From: Pinus tabuliformis
Lineage: Eukaryota > Streptophyta > Pinopsida > Pinales > Pinaceae
DNA: 64,000 nucleotides
Assembly (NCBI GenBank): GCA_031772625.1
Contig: CM062804.1
Location: forward strand, 1,019,192,514-1,019,256,513
Direction of reading: 5' to 3'
The translations under genes and the position numbers were made by a program. This document shows, in pieces, positions 1-11,820 of the stretch. The notes under the pieces were generated by a model, which had not been told where the DNA came from, did no database searches, and saw only the letters and a program-made list of their open reading frames with translations. The stretch's first letter is position 1; every line of letters begins with the position of its first letter.

Positions 1-2703
1 CCAACACAAGTTGTTGGGCTTGATACCTACCCTACTTACTTTATTTCCTCCCTAGAATGTCATGATATCCATCTTAGGTCAAGGAAGACTCAACTACAGA
101 AAAAAGGTCAATAAAGACTCTCAATAAAGAAAATCCTCTAGTACAAATAGATCTTAATGAGGAGGCTTTGAATGAAGAAATTGTTGTAGCCATTACAACA
201 CCACCCAAATTTTTGGGCATATCCAAAATTTTGGGTACCCCACCACTTGCCCCAGGCTACTAGGGTTTCAATAAGGCCTTTAACCGGTTACTCTCCCTGC
301 GGCCTTGCCTGTCCAACCCCTTTGGTCTGCCCACTCACGCTTCATACATTTCATCCACACATCATGTTTTATCTCAGACATAGGCCTTAGGATCACATTA
401 GGGTTTCGAAGGTTAATGACTTCGTTGATGTGCTAAGAGTCTCTCATGATTTTGAAACTCATCTCCGCATGATACACATCGCGATCAGTAGATGTCCTAT
501 ATTTGAGCAGGCATGCATTCAAGTTGGCTTCCCTTACAATTGACAATATTAGGGTTTAGGAGAAACCCTAAATTGTCAAAAGAGTGATCCCCTCCCTATT
601 GTTACCAAATTTGCATGCCTCTAGGGGTGCATTTTCATTAGCATCATGGTGACAGTCATTTCAGAACATTTTCCCTAGGTTCTTGGTCGATCCTTCACCT
701 CAGCATGTGCATTAGGGTTTGCGAGAATCATGACTTTCCCTTATCAGCTTTGTAACCCCAGGGACATGTGATTGAAGGCCCAACCTTGCTTTGAAATAAT
801 CCTCACTCACTAGGGTTTATGGGAATACATTTTTCAATGGCACTGCCTCACCATCATCCTTGTCCCTTACAAATGTATTTGGTTTTGTGTATTGTAGTCC
901 CCATCTTGCACACCTGAAACCCTGGATGATCAAATAAATCCCTGACCGATCATCATAACATCATCTTGGCATTGTTGGGCCTAATTTCTATAACTGCACT
1001 AGGGTGGGAAGGGACTCATTGTTTTAGTAATGCACTCGAAGTCTCAGATGACCCCAACTTTGTTTCTTGACCATGTGCATCGTGATAGAACAAAGACATC
1101 TTGCATTGCTGCCAGAGCATCTTTCAATGGCACTAGGGTTTATGAAACTACTTCCCCCCTCTCAGGCATCTTTAGAACCCCATGTCATAATGACCAAGGA
1201 CCCAACCTCACCGTGGATCAACCCTCACAAATTCTTCTAATATTTTTCATCCATGTTTATATTGATCTCCAAATTATTTGCTCGACCACGTGATGTATAG
1301 CACCTTAATTTGGAATACTCATGGTTCATGTTCCTTTAGTAAATTATTCACCTTATTTGTTTGAGTTCCACGCTTCCACATATAAATTATATGCATGTGT
1401 AAATCCTTTTAAAAAACTAATTGGTCTCGTTTCATCTTTTATTTCAGGAGATCAAGGGAAGGTGGCTTGGATGCATACTAATTGAGGCGACTTTATGACA
1501 AACTGGTGTCGAGTGCAATAAGCATATTTAAGGATGGGAGGTTGTTTGGTAAATATATATATATATATATATCTATAAATGAATCCTCCATGGTATTTCC
1601 CGCAATTTAAGCACTGTTATAAGGAACAAGTCAAGTGCTCGTTATGGGGTAAGCATTAAAATGCCTCTCGTTTGAGCAATACAAGGATATACATGAATGG
1701 TGAGAAGAGTTGTGGTGGAATCAAAACATCGGAAGGTGATTTCAAACCATGCCTTTAGAAGGAATTTCAAGAAGTCGCACATAGACCTAAACCAAACCAT
1801 GTGACCCATACAACCTCCACTAAGTTTTCCTATGCGACTTCTTCTGGGTTCGGCAAGCCACAGAGCCGTGTCTCAAGAGGCAAGCACACTAATCCCAGGT
1901 TTCATAAATACGTTGTGTGTCCACAAATACTATTTAAAGATCAGGCCACAATTCCCAACATGTGCATCAAGGATGAAAAGGCGCATGAAAGGTGATATAA
2001 CCACTCAAGGAAAGCAACAACTAATGCCATTGTGGTTCCAAGACATGGAGCATATCAATGCACAAATTTGTGACCATGATGTTGCAAGAAATTTCAAGGC
2101 TAAGAATTCTTGCTCATTATTAATTGTGATATTTATTTCTTATATTTCATCAAATTACATTTCCTTGACGCTTAACTAATAATTGTGTACATCTGTGGAA
2201 TTGAAATGGCAAATGCAAATCCCTGTCATTTATGCAGACACTTGAGCCAAATTGGTTGCTAAAATGACTCAAGGGATTGATGTTGCGGAAATGCATGATC
2301 CTGGTTAACAACAAATATGGAAGTAAAACTAACTCCAAGGCAAAAGGAAGGTAGCAAGATGTTGGTCTATGCAGAAGATTTGGGGTTTATCGTGAAGCTT
2401 GCATAGAAAGCGAGATGGTCCCTTGCAAGCTCCAAGAACCCCTCAATTAACTCCAAGGCACATCACTAAAGGATTGATGAATGTGAGTGAAGCATAGTGG
2501 CAAGAGAATAGACCAATTCCAAGACCAAGCATCTGCATCATTTCAATATATGGGTAAAAATCATTCTAGGGTTTCAAATAACCCTCTACAACCCTCCATC
2601 TCTCTCCATCATCGTAATGTAAATATCACCCACCATTATATGAGTAGCTACATTAGGATTGATGTGGGTATGTAGTAAGCATTTTGGCTTGAGAAAGAAG
2701 TGG
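1..2703. other. Intergenic stretch without a recognisable gene
   Basis: Open frames here are short and resemble no family I know. The first 1.2 kb contains scattered copies of TAGGGTTT near 262, 402, 552, 712, 812 and 1132, plus the reverse form AAACCCTAA near 563. The spacing is irregular, about 100-320 bases. Nothing in the rest suggests coding, RNA genes or intact mobile elements. Confidence 0.6.
1553..1572. repeat. (AT)10 microsatellite
   Basis: Uninterrupted AT dinucleotide run read directly from the sequence. Confidence 0.95.
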
Positions 2704-2708
2704 GGAAG
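2704..2708. repeat. Target site duplication GGAAG, left copy
   Basis: Directly abuts the TG of the left outer LTR and is identical to 30936-30940 after the CA of the right LTR. This fixes the two ends of the giant element. Confidence 0.92.
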
Positions 2709-3748
2709 TGTTATCGGGATAAGTGTCTATTCAGAACGACTCTATCCCACTAAGGTGTGACAGTTACCTTAGAAACAAACAGAGAAAACTACTTTTGTAT
2801 TCTTCTTTATGAACTATAAACAAAGAGGAATAGGATGAACCAACCTGTGTCTTGCACTAGTCCTTTGATCCAATCTCTCTCTTCTTTGACAGCTTCCAGC
2901 TACCTGCTTCGTTACTTGCCCAGCTTCACCAAGTTCCTGTAAGATCACAGAAGAAGAAAACTACACAAAGACATGGATTTATATTCATAAATAGCTTAGG
3001 ATCAGATTTAAGCTAAACATACAAATGTAACAAGCATCAATGATACACAAGCATGTAGGAGAAACTCAAATAGTTTTATTGATTAACAAGAAGATCCAAG
3101 AGGAGTTACAACCGATGATTCCTGATCCAAAATCAACCTCCTAGCAAAGAAGCCCCTCTTCACCTCCAACAAAGCATAAATCACCCAATACTCTGATATC
3201 TATCTCAAAACCAACAACAATTCTCTGCAATGTACAATATTCCAGCCTCTGGATCTCTTGGATGAGCGATCCATATATAGATGTATGCAAGGAGGATGAG
3301 TCAGCTCATGAATTGATTAGTGGCTTCTCTCTGACATTTCTTGCTTCCACTTGGAGACTGAGAGCCTCTTACTCATCCCTGGTCGAATTCAGTGAGGCAA
3401 GTGTCATTGGAGAAGATTCTGGAAGCTTCCATTGTCTCTCCACCTCGTGGAATGACTCTACCACTTGTCATTTCCCGCTCAACACACCCTGGTAGTGCAT
3501 TTAGGTGCGTTGCAATGCACCTAGCTAGTGGACTTAGGTGCTTTGCAACGCACTTGGCTAGTGGAGCAACTGAAATGATCCTGATTTGACTAGTTCTGAG
3601 CAGTTTCTGGTGGAGAACTTCTGGGAGAAGCTGTAATTCATTGACCTTGTTCCTTTAGGAGTTAGAACAACACTTTTAGGGACTTAGGAGCCCTTGGTTT
3701 ATGGAAATTTCATGCTTAGAGCTGTAAGGCACAAAAATGTCTATAATA
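2709..3748 (-). repeat. 3' LTR of the giant gypsy element
   Basis: About 1,040 bp, about 97% identical by eye to 29895-30935. The terminal CA has mutated to TA. It contains a TATA-like box on the minus strand and a near-palindromic motif around 3504-3522 (GGTGCGTTGCAATGCACC). Confidence 0.95.
3273..3279 (-). promoter_or_regulatory. Candidate LTR TATA box (3' LTR copy)
   Basis: ATATATA on the minus strand, inside TCTATATATGG, in the middle of the LTR and conserved in both LTRs. No transcript start can be read from sequence alone. Confidence 0.45.
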
Positions 3749-3761
3749 GTTGCCCCCTAAA
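3749..3761 (-). promoter_or_regulatory. Polypurine tract of the giant element
   Basis: On the minus strand the bases just before the 3' LTR read TTTAGGGGGCAAC. An A/G run touching the LTR is the expected plus-strand priming site. Confidence 0.75.
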
Positions 3762-4244
3762 GTATGAGGTCGTTTATCGGGTGAAATGCTTTATTAGGAG
3801 GATCTGAAGTTCTTTCAATGCTGGGAGGAGACCTGTAATAAGATACAATACAATACATTATCTTCATACTGTTTTCATGATCTAGCTGAGGCGGGCATTC
3901 CCATGCTCAGCTTTATAAATTCATTTTCATGTACATAGGACAGACAATCGTCTGATGGTAGACTGATGATTCTGATAGAGCCATCATCCTTTTGGTAGGA
4001 TGATTATCTATGCTGCAATGCTGTACATTTCAATGTCTTTATTTTCCTGAATATATATCGCAGCGTGGATGGATGAAACTAGATCCGGGGTCTTCAATCT
4101 CGTCCGATCTTCACTCGAAGTACAAGTCGATCCATGTGAGAAATGTTTTGAAGTTGAACATGGAAAGACATCGCTTGATTACCAGTCAATGATGTGAAAT
4201 GTTAACAAGCGCGAGAGGAATCACCGATAATGATAATGACCCTC
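3762..4244. other. 3' non-coding region of the giant element, single-copy part
   Basis: Lies between the polypurine tract and the left edge of the tandem duplication. No gene-like frame is seen. Confidence 0.6.
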
Positions 4245-4915
4245 AAGGTACTGCAGTACAATTCATGTGGTGTGAATAAAGGACTTGGCGTCGAACACAA
4301 CACAAAATCTTTCGGTCGAAGGTCATTGATGTATACTTGTCGCCGGAAGTGAGAAACTTGCCATTGAGGCATGCAAGCTTCAAAGTACTGAATGGGGTGT
4401 TCCTAGATCAACTTCTTGGATAATGAGCTGATGTCGACAAGAAGCGATCCGTCAAAGGAGGGCCTTAATGAATCCCACATCAATGAAACGGAATGGAGCA
4501 AATGATTTTGATGGAGGTGAAAACGATCTGATGATATATGGTTCAGGGTGGCGGTCATGAAAGAATGAAGTATGATGTATGGTAGTGGATGGGACACATG
4601 TGACTTCTCTGGATGACTTCTCTTGAACATGTCGGCGACACTTATGTGATGGATTGGTAGCATTTACCCCAAATGTGGATGGTATGGTGAGACCATGGCG
4701 ATGTGACCGGCGAATGAAACAACCCAACCCGACTCAGGCACGGAGTGGAAGTGTCATGTTCAAGAGCGACTTGCTACCAATAAAGTTTCTTTGAGTTTTC
4801 TTCCCAATTTTTCCCCAGTCATTGCTGACCAGTACCTCTTTATTTTTGTCAAGCTTGAGGAGGATAACATATGCTTGTTCTATAATTTGCCCTTCGGGCA
4901 AACCCATCGCTATGT

Positions 4916-5632
4916 TTTAACGAGCCTAGCGATAGTGAAACTCGTTCTCGTCTAAAGACAAGTTTGTCGCTATTAATCTTTTTAACGAGTCTAACGACAA
5001 AGATAACTCGGTCCTTTTCATTTTTAGAGAGTCTAAAAAGGTACGTAAAGGTAACTCTGAAATTCCTTTTTCGTCATCTAATCCCTTAAGTCCGAAAAAG
5101 TATAAAACAATACAGAAGGGATGAATTTTCGATCGTTTTAACGAGCCGAACAAAACAAGCGCTCGATCTTTTTGTGCAATAATCCCTCAGGTCCAAAAAG
5201 ATTAAAATCTAGAGGAGGGATAGCACTTCCGGTCGCTTTAACGAGCTGGAAGGCCAAAACTCGGCAATCTTTTCATATTTTACGAGTCAGTTGAAAAGGG
5301 CTTAAAGAAGACTCGTCTTTTGAGGAACGAGTGATAAAATGGGTAGCAGCTGATTCCAGGTAAGGTTTAGAATTTTCCAATCACGGTAGTGTCACAAGGA
5401 TGGCTAGTGAAATCACTCTTCGCAGCTGTTCCTCAAAATGGGTAAACAATCAAATGGAGGTGAATGATTGGCCAATGGAAAAGTGGAGGTGACGGTGCAA
5501 ACACGACCAAGGCTTTAATGGCTGAAAATGCTTCATTCACGGTGGTTATTTACCGGGGGATAGTTCATTTTTTAACGAGCTTAAACGTGGGTGGAAACAT
5601 TTTCTCGGTCTTATGTTTATTTTTTAACGAGC
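4916..5632. repeat. Cluster of TTTTAACGAG motifs (copy A)
   Basis: TTTAACGAG or a close variant occurs near 4916, 4979, 5136, 5234, 5572 and 5622, with a shorter form near 5279, mixed with the complementary ACTCG/CTCGTT words. The same cluster recurs 4,247 bases downstream. Related words (TTTTTAAGAGTC, CGTTAAGGAGTC) occur in the 5' leader near 28252 and 28346. The role is unknown. Confidence 0.55.
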
Positions 5633-5880
5633 TTGAATTATGTGCTAAAACTGCTCGATTAGATGGTCTTGTTTTGATTTTTACCATAGATAGCTTTGTC
5701 CTTCCAAAGATCGTACTGTATTTTCAACTACTTCATCAAACTAGTTAGAAATGAATAATATTTGCTTGAAAACGAGATTAAAACGCTAATATTTTACTTC
5801 GAACTACGTAAAAGTAATTAAAAAGTGTTTTTTACCTCTTATTTTACCATTTCATTTGAACTTGGTTTGTTGGAGCTTTG

Positions 5881-5957
5881 GAGGTGTTTTCCCCCTTGAT
5901 TTTCATCAGTTGATTTCGGGAGATTCTGTGGACGATTCTCGGCGCCGTCTGGACCAG
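5881..5957 (+). other. Predicted first exon end of the antisense PMD gene, copy A
   Basis: The sequence up to GACCAG at 5957 is followed by GTAGG and then a 288-base candidate intron (5958-6245) ending TTGCTTTTCAG. The frame upstream is open back through this stretch but no ATG is seen, so it may be 5' untranslated. The call rests only on splice-site appearance and on an in-frame join to exon 2. Confidence 0.45.
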
Positions 5958-6245
5958 GTAGGAGCTAAACCTGAGCTCTTTCATTTCATGGTTTCCATTT
6001 TGTATTTTGTGCCTTATTCCCTGCTTTTCTGAGCCTTATTCGTTCTGCCATCAATGCACCCTCAGTGCATCGAAACCTGCATTGAATTCTGGTCTGTATG
6101 AAGGCAGTTTGACATTCAACGCACCTAGATCACTGTTGCAGGTGCGTTGGGCGCAGAAAGGGAATTTGTTGCACAATTTTTCATGGAATTTTTGCCTGTT
6201 TCTCACCAAAATCAGGACCTAACTCCTCTCTTGTTTGCTTTTCAG

Positions 6246-7403
6246 AGGTCTTGGAGCAAGATGACCCTTACATGGCGAGAACGTGAGCATGAAGAAGAGG
6301 ACATGATTGCCCTACATGATCTAGTTACAGTGAACGCGCTGCGGAATTGTGGCTTACTCAAATTCTTCCGCATTTCTAGCATGAGACAACATATCAACTT
6401 ACTTCAGTATTTGCTCGATTCTTGGGATCCTATCAACCAGGTTTTCCAGATTAGGGGCAAATCTATCCCCTTGACTACAGTAGACATCTATTTCTTGACT
6501 GGCTTGTCAAGGCGGGGTGCCCCCATCTCTTTGTCAGGTTCGACCCGAGGAGGCGATTCTGTGAGAGATTACGTCTGCCGGTATTGCAGAGAAGGATCTC
6601 AGCCGAGTAAAGGCAGCAAGATCATCATCCGTGATGTCACTGATAGGTCTCTTAGGACTATCCTGTTTACTTTTGGTAGGATTGCTGGTAGTGCATCTCT
6701 TCATGTGGCCAACAGATCCTATATGCAGCATGCCTTGGAATGCCTTCAACCGAAGGTGTTCAACTGGTGCGACGCAGTACTTCTTGTGATGAAGGAACAG
6801 TTGACCAAGATAAAGAACGGGAGGTTGAAGAACTTTGGGTATGGTTCTATTTTGACCGCCTTTGCCTTGGAGAAGATACCACTGATGCAGCCGCAGTACA
6901 TTGCACTTGACTTACCTTCTCCTACCGAACCACGTATGCAGAGATGGGTTGACCATATGTCTAGGCATGGACTTCCGGGGTGATCCAGATTTAGTACTAC
7001 TGGATGGTGAGCAGTGGGGTGCTATTGGTAAAATCTCTGACCATATTGCTGTTTACTGCTTTTGTTTATAATGTCCTTGTGCTTTGTTCTATAAGGACTC
7101 TAATCAAACTCATGTGTACATGCAGATGTTGGTCCTGTTCGTCCAGTAGTTTGCCTGAGAGTACCAGCTGCTGCCCCAGCAGGAGAGGCCGCCAGAAGGG
7201 CTATTCTTCGCGACCTCGATGTGGCCGAGACTCTCACAGCTTTGCAGGAGCAGGTTGAGGGCCTCACTCTTGGTATACCAGATGTGAGGACTGACGAGCT
7301 ACCTTTGCGGTTACAGTGGCATACTACTGGTGTGCCCAGACGATGGACTCATCTCCTACGCATGATTGCATAGGCTGTGACTTGCTATCACGAGCATCAT
7401 TAG
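6246..7403 (+). pseudogene. Plant mobile domain (PMD) protein gene inside the retroelement, copy A
   Basis: The frame runs on the plus strand, antisense to gag-pol. Exon 2 (6246-7027) has a plausible ATG at 6261 and encodes about 240 residues with the PMD hallmark: LRNCGLLKFF, an aromatic helix, then PLTTVDIYFLTGLSRRG. PMDs are plant-specific domains found in MAIN-type proteins and repeatedly in transposable elements (family knowledge). A 98-base intron (7028-7125, GTAAAA to TGCAG) joins in phase to exon 3, which encodes a charged tail. Two lesions are visible. A one-base G gain near 6977-6980, shared with copy B, creates a stop at 6981. TAG at 7371-7373 replaces the CAA seen in copy B. The function in the element is unknown; an accessory or silencing-related role is only a guess. 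Confidence 0.75.
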
Positions 7404-7573
7404 ACTAGGGTGCCCCCTAGCATTTTGAGTTTTTGGGTCGCGTGACCGATTTTGTCTTTGTTACGGAACATTATATGTAAACCATAAACAACTATACATA
7501 TTTTTGATTTTCGGAGTTTTATTCTGGTTGAGTTATATGATCCACATGTAAAACATTGATGATGTGTTTCCTT
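7404..7573. other. Spacer between the converging PMD gene and RNase H gene
   Basis: AT-rich 170-base gap between the 3' ends of the plus-strand PMD gene and the minus-strand RNase H, where both may terminate. It is repeated at 11651-11820. No specific terminator signal is claimed. Confidence 0.4.
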
Positions 7574-7999
7574 TTATAAATGTTGTAAATGTATATCTAA
7601 CACATAGTTTGCTAATGAGTCGATTAATGTGTTTAAGTTTCTGGAAATATGTTGGTATTGAATAAGATCAAATTGTCTTTCCAAAATCTTAACCCTTAGG
7701 AACATGCGATAAATAGCTGGGTTTCGGACGGAATATTTACCATTGAGTTGTAGTATTACGAGCTGTGAGTCTAGCCTGATGATTAGTCGGCGTATACCAT
7801 GAGTGATGGCATCAGAGAGAAGTTCTATCAACGCGCTATATTCAGCGATATTGTTCGTTGATCGACCAATACATACACCTCTGAAACTTACTAACTCGCC
7901 GCTTGGATCAAAAATGGCCCAGGCTGCGGAGGACATGTTCCGCGAACTACGACTCGCTCCGTCGGCATATCCAACACATGGCTCCAATGGGTTTGACAT
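7574..7999 (-). CDS. Archaeal-type RNase H (aRNH), copy A, open
   Basis: A 141-residue frame with the four acidic positions of an RVT_3/aRNH domain: D in GYADGASR (about residue 12), E in NNIAEYSAL (about 53), D in IRLDSQLV (about 76) and D in NTLIDSLAN (about 128). It would degrade the RNA strand of the replication hybrid. It sits downstream of integrase, as in some Tat-lineage elements that carry a second RNase H. It is probably expressed as part of a longer polyprotein, since no separate start is convincing. Unlike its tandem copy it has no internal stop. Copy A is detached from the main pol gene by the duplication, so it is unlikely to be used. Confidence 0.8.
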   Translation of the reverse strand: MSNPLEPCVGYADGASRSSRNMSSAAWAIFDPSGELVSFRGVCIGRSTNNIAEYSALIELLSDAITHGIRRLIIRLDSQLVILQLNGKYSVRNPAIYRMFLRVKILERQFDLIQYQHISRNLNTLIDSLANYVLDIHLQHL

Positions 8000-8086
8000 C
8001 TGTAATAAATGTAAAAAGGTGGATTACTCGACCAAAACAAACACTTTAGCGAAAACAAAAATATAACAAAAGCATACTGGTTACTA

Positions 8087-8491
8087 CTACGCGTAGTAAC
8101 GCTTGAGGTACAACCCATTACGATGTTGCGCTAGTGGAATTCCATCATAATCCATCAACTCGTAGGCTCCCTTTGCTAACACCCGCTTAACAATATAGGG
8201 GCCCATCCATAAAGACTTAAATTTACCTGCTCCCAATTTATCGGATTCTTGGTCGTAAAGCAAGACCAAGTCACCTTCTGAGAAGACACGGGGTTTGACA
8301 TTTTTGTCAAACTGCGCCTTGACTCGTTTCTTATGGGCTTCGTTATCCAACGCGGCGTCACGACGAGTTTCATCCAATTGGATTAATTCCAAGAAACGAG
8401 CCTCTTCTTCTGAAGTTCCGGGGAGGAGATCAATTGCGAGTTTGAGAGACGAGATTTCACACTGGACAGGTAAGACTGCTTCCAGGCCATA
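8087..8491 (-). pseudogene. Integrase C-terminal fragment, copy A
   Basis: Encodes the last 100 or so residues of integrase, including GDLVLLYD, WMGPYIVKRV (GPY/F motif) and the terminal LYLKRYYA. The upstream catalytic part is missing because the tandem duplication breaks here at 8491. The intact counterpart of this region is at 12334-12738. Confidence 0.85.
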
Positions 8492-10492
8492 AAGGTACTG
8501 CAGTACAATTCATGTGGTGTGAATAAAGGACTTGGCGTCGAACACCACACAAAATCTTTCGGTCGAAGGTCATTGATGTATACCTGTCGCCGGAAGTGAG
8601 AAACTTGCCATTGAGGCATGCAAGCTTCAAAGTACTGAATGGGGTGTTCCTAGATCAACTTATTGGATAATGAGGTGATGTCGACAAGAAGCGATCCGTC
8701 AAAGGAGGGCCTTAATGAATCCCACATCAATGAAACGGAACGGAGCAAATGATTTTGATGGAGGTGAAAACGATCTGATGATATATGGTTCAGGGTGGCG
8801 GTCATGAAAGAATGAAGTATGATGTATGGTAGTGGATGGGACACAGGTGACTTCTCTGGATGACTTCTCTTGAACATGTCGGCGACACTTATGTGATGGA
8901 TTGGTAGCATTTACCCCAAATGTGGATGGTATGGTGAGACCATGGCGATGTGACCGGTGAATGAAACAACCCAACCCGACTCAGGCACGGAGTGGAAGTG
9001 TCATGTTCAAGAGCGACTTGCTACCAATAAAGTTTCTTTGAGTTTTCTTCCCAATTTTTCCCCAGTCATTGCTGACCAGTACCTCTTTATTTTTGTCAAG
9101 CTTGAGGAGGATAACATATGCTTGTTCTATAATTTTCCCTTCGGGCAAACCCATCGCTATGTTTTAACGAGCCTAGCGATAGTGAAACTCGTTCTCGTCT
9201 AAAGACAAGTTTGTCGCTATTAATCTTTTTAACGAGTCTAACGACAAAGATAACTCGGTCCTTTTCATTTTTAGAGAGTCTGAAAAGGTACGTAAAGGTA
9301 ACTCCGAAATTCCTTTTTCGTCATCTAATCCCTTAAGTCCGAAAAAGTATAAAACAATACAGAAGGGATGAATTTTCGATCATTTTAACGAGCCGAACAA
9401 AACAAGCGCTCGATCTTTTTGTGCAATAATCCCTCAGGTCCAAAAAGATTAAAATCTAGAGGAGGGATAGCACTTCTGGTCGCTTTAACGAGCTGGAAGG
9501 CCAAAACTCGGCAATCTTTTCATATTTTACGAGTCAGTTGAAAAGGGCTTAAAGAAGACTCGTCTTTTGAGGAACGAGTGATAAAATGGGTAGCAGCTGA
9601 TTCCAGGTAAGGTTTGGAATTTTCCAATCACGGTAGTGTCACAAGGATGGCTAGTGAAATCACTCTTCGCAGCTGTTCCTCAAAATGGGTAAACAATCAA
9701 ATGGAGGTGAATGATTGGCCAATGGAAAAGTGGAGGTGACGGTGCAAACACGACCAAGGCTTTAATGGCTGAAAATGCTTCATTCACGGTGGTTATTTAC
9801 CGGGGGATAGTTCATTTTTTAACGAGCTTAAACGCGGGTGGAAACATTTTCTCGGTCTTATGTTTATTTTTTAACGAGCTTGAATTATGTGCTAAAACTG
9901 CTCGATTAGATGGTCTTGTTTTGATTTTTACCATAGATAGCTTTGTCCTTCCAAAGATCGTACTGTATTTTCAACTACTTCATCAAACTAGTTAGAAATG
10001 AATAATATTTGCTTGAAAACGAGATTAAAACGCTAATATTTTACTTCGAACTACGTAAAAGTAATTAAAAAGTGTTTTTTACCTCTCATTTTACCATTTC
10101 ATTTGAACTTGGTTTGTTGGAGCTTTGGAGGTGTTTTCCCCCTTGATTTTCATCAGTTGATTTCGGGAGATTCTGTGGACGATTCTCGGCGCCGTCTGGA
10201 CCAGGTAGGAGCTAAACCTGAGCTCTTTCATTTCATGGTTTCCATTTTGTATTTTGTGCCTTATTCCCTGCTTTTCTGAGCCTTATTCGTTCTGCCATCA
10301 ACGCACCCTTAGTGCATCGAAACCTGCATTGAATTCTGGTCTGTATGAAGGCAGTTTGACATTCAACGCACCTAGATCACTGTTGCAGGTGCGTTGGGCG
10401 TAGAAAGGGAATTTGTTGCACAATTTTTCATGGAATTTTTGCCTATTTCTCACCAAAATCAGGACCTAACTCCTCTCTTGTTTGTTTTTCAG

Positions 10493-11650
10493 AGGTCTTG
10501 GAGCAAGATGACCCTTACATGGCGAGAACGTGAGCATGAAGAAGAGGACATGATTGCCCTACATGATCCAGTTACAGTGAACGCGCTGCGGAATTGTGGC
10601 TTACTCAAATTCTTCCGCATTTCTAGCATGAGACAACATATCAACTTACTGCAGTATTTGCTCGATGCTTGGGATCCTATCAACCAGGTTTTCCAGATTA
10701 GGGGCAAATCTATCCCCTTGACTGCAGTAGACATCTATTTCTTGACTGGCTTGTCGAGGCGGGGTGCCCCCATCTCTTTGTCAGGTTCGGCCCGAGGAGG
10801 TGATTCTGTGAGAGATTACGTCTGCCGGTATTGCAGAGAAGGATCTCAGCCGAGTAAAGGCAGCAAGATCATCATCCGTGATGTCACTGATAGGTCTCTT
10901 AGGACTATCCTGTTTACTTTTGGTAGGATTGCTGGTAGTGCATCTCTTCATGTGGCCAAAAGATCCTATATGTAGCATGCCTTGGAATGCCTTCAACCGA
11001 AGGTGTTCAACTGGTGCGACGCAGTACTTCTTGTGATGAAGGAACAGTTGACCAAGATAAAGAACGGGAGGTTGAAGAACTTTGGGTATGGTTCTATTTT
11101 GACCGCCTTTGCCTTGGAGAAGATACCATTGATGCAGCCGCAGTACATTGCACTTGACTTACCTTCTCCTACCGAACCACGTATGCAGAGATGGGTTGAC
11201 CATATGTCTAGGCATGGACTTCCGGGGTGATCCAGATTTAGTACTACTGGATGGTGAGCAGTGGGGTGCTATTGGTAAAATCTCTGACCATATTGCTGTT
11301 TACTGCTTTTGTTTATAATGTCCTTGTGCTTTGTTCTATCAAGACTCTAATCAAACTCATGTGTACATGCAGATGTTGGTCCTGTTCGTCCAGTAGTTTG
11401 CCTGAGAGTACCAGCTGCTACCCCAGCAGGAGAGGCCGCCAGAAGGGCTATTCTTCGCGACCTCGATGTGGCCGAGACTCTCACAGCTTTGCAGGAGCAG
11501 GTTGAGGGCCTCACTCTTGGTATACCAGATGTGAGGACTGACGAGCTACCTTTGCGGTTACAGTGGCATACTACTGGTGTGCCCAGACGATGGACTCATC
11601 TCCTACGCATGATTGCACAAGCTGTGACTTGCTATCACGAGCATCATTAG
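10493..11650 (+). pseudogene. Plant mobile domain (PMD) protein gene, copy B, nonsense-mutated
   Basis: Tandem copy of the PMD gene with the same predicted introns (10205-10492 and 11275-11372). The frame opens upstream at 10394 but is cut by TAG at 10973-10975 where copy A has CAG, splitting the domain after residue VAKRSYM. The shared G-run frameshift ends the exon 2 frame at 11230. Exon 3 is complete here, ending HEHH and TAG at 11648-11650, whereas copy A has a premature stop. The two copies together show that the ancestral exons were open apart from the shared lesion. Confidence 0.75.
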
Positions 11651-11820
11651 ACTAGGGTGCCCCCTAGCATTTTGAGTTTTTGGGTCGCGTGACCGATTTT
11701 GTCTTTGTTACGGAACATTATATGTAAACCATAAACAACTATACATATTTTTGATTTTCGGAGTTTTATTCTGGTTGAGTTATATGATCCACATGTAAAA
11801 CATTGATGATGTGTTTCCTT

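Larger units (their letters stand above)
4245..8491. repeat. Tandem duplication copy A (4,247 bp)
   Basis: Every landmark recurs exactly 4,247 bases to the right: the PMD frame, RNase H start, integrase tail and intron borders. No insertion or deletion separates the copies and only about 50 substitutions are visible. The junction at 8491/8492 joins integrase sequence (GGCCATA) to the 3' non-coding sequence starting AAGGTACTGCAG. The unit spans 3' non-coding DNA, the PMD gene, the second RNase H and the integrase C-terminus. Confidence 0.95.

Noticed and set aside
5464..5748. 94-codon plus-strand frame (and its copy at 9711-9995) as a gene
   Set aside because: Composition follows the TTTTAACGAG repeat and non-coding DNA; no domain, and it lies upstream of the predicted PMD splice sites.
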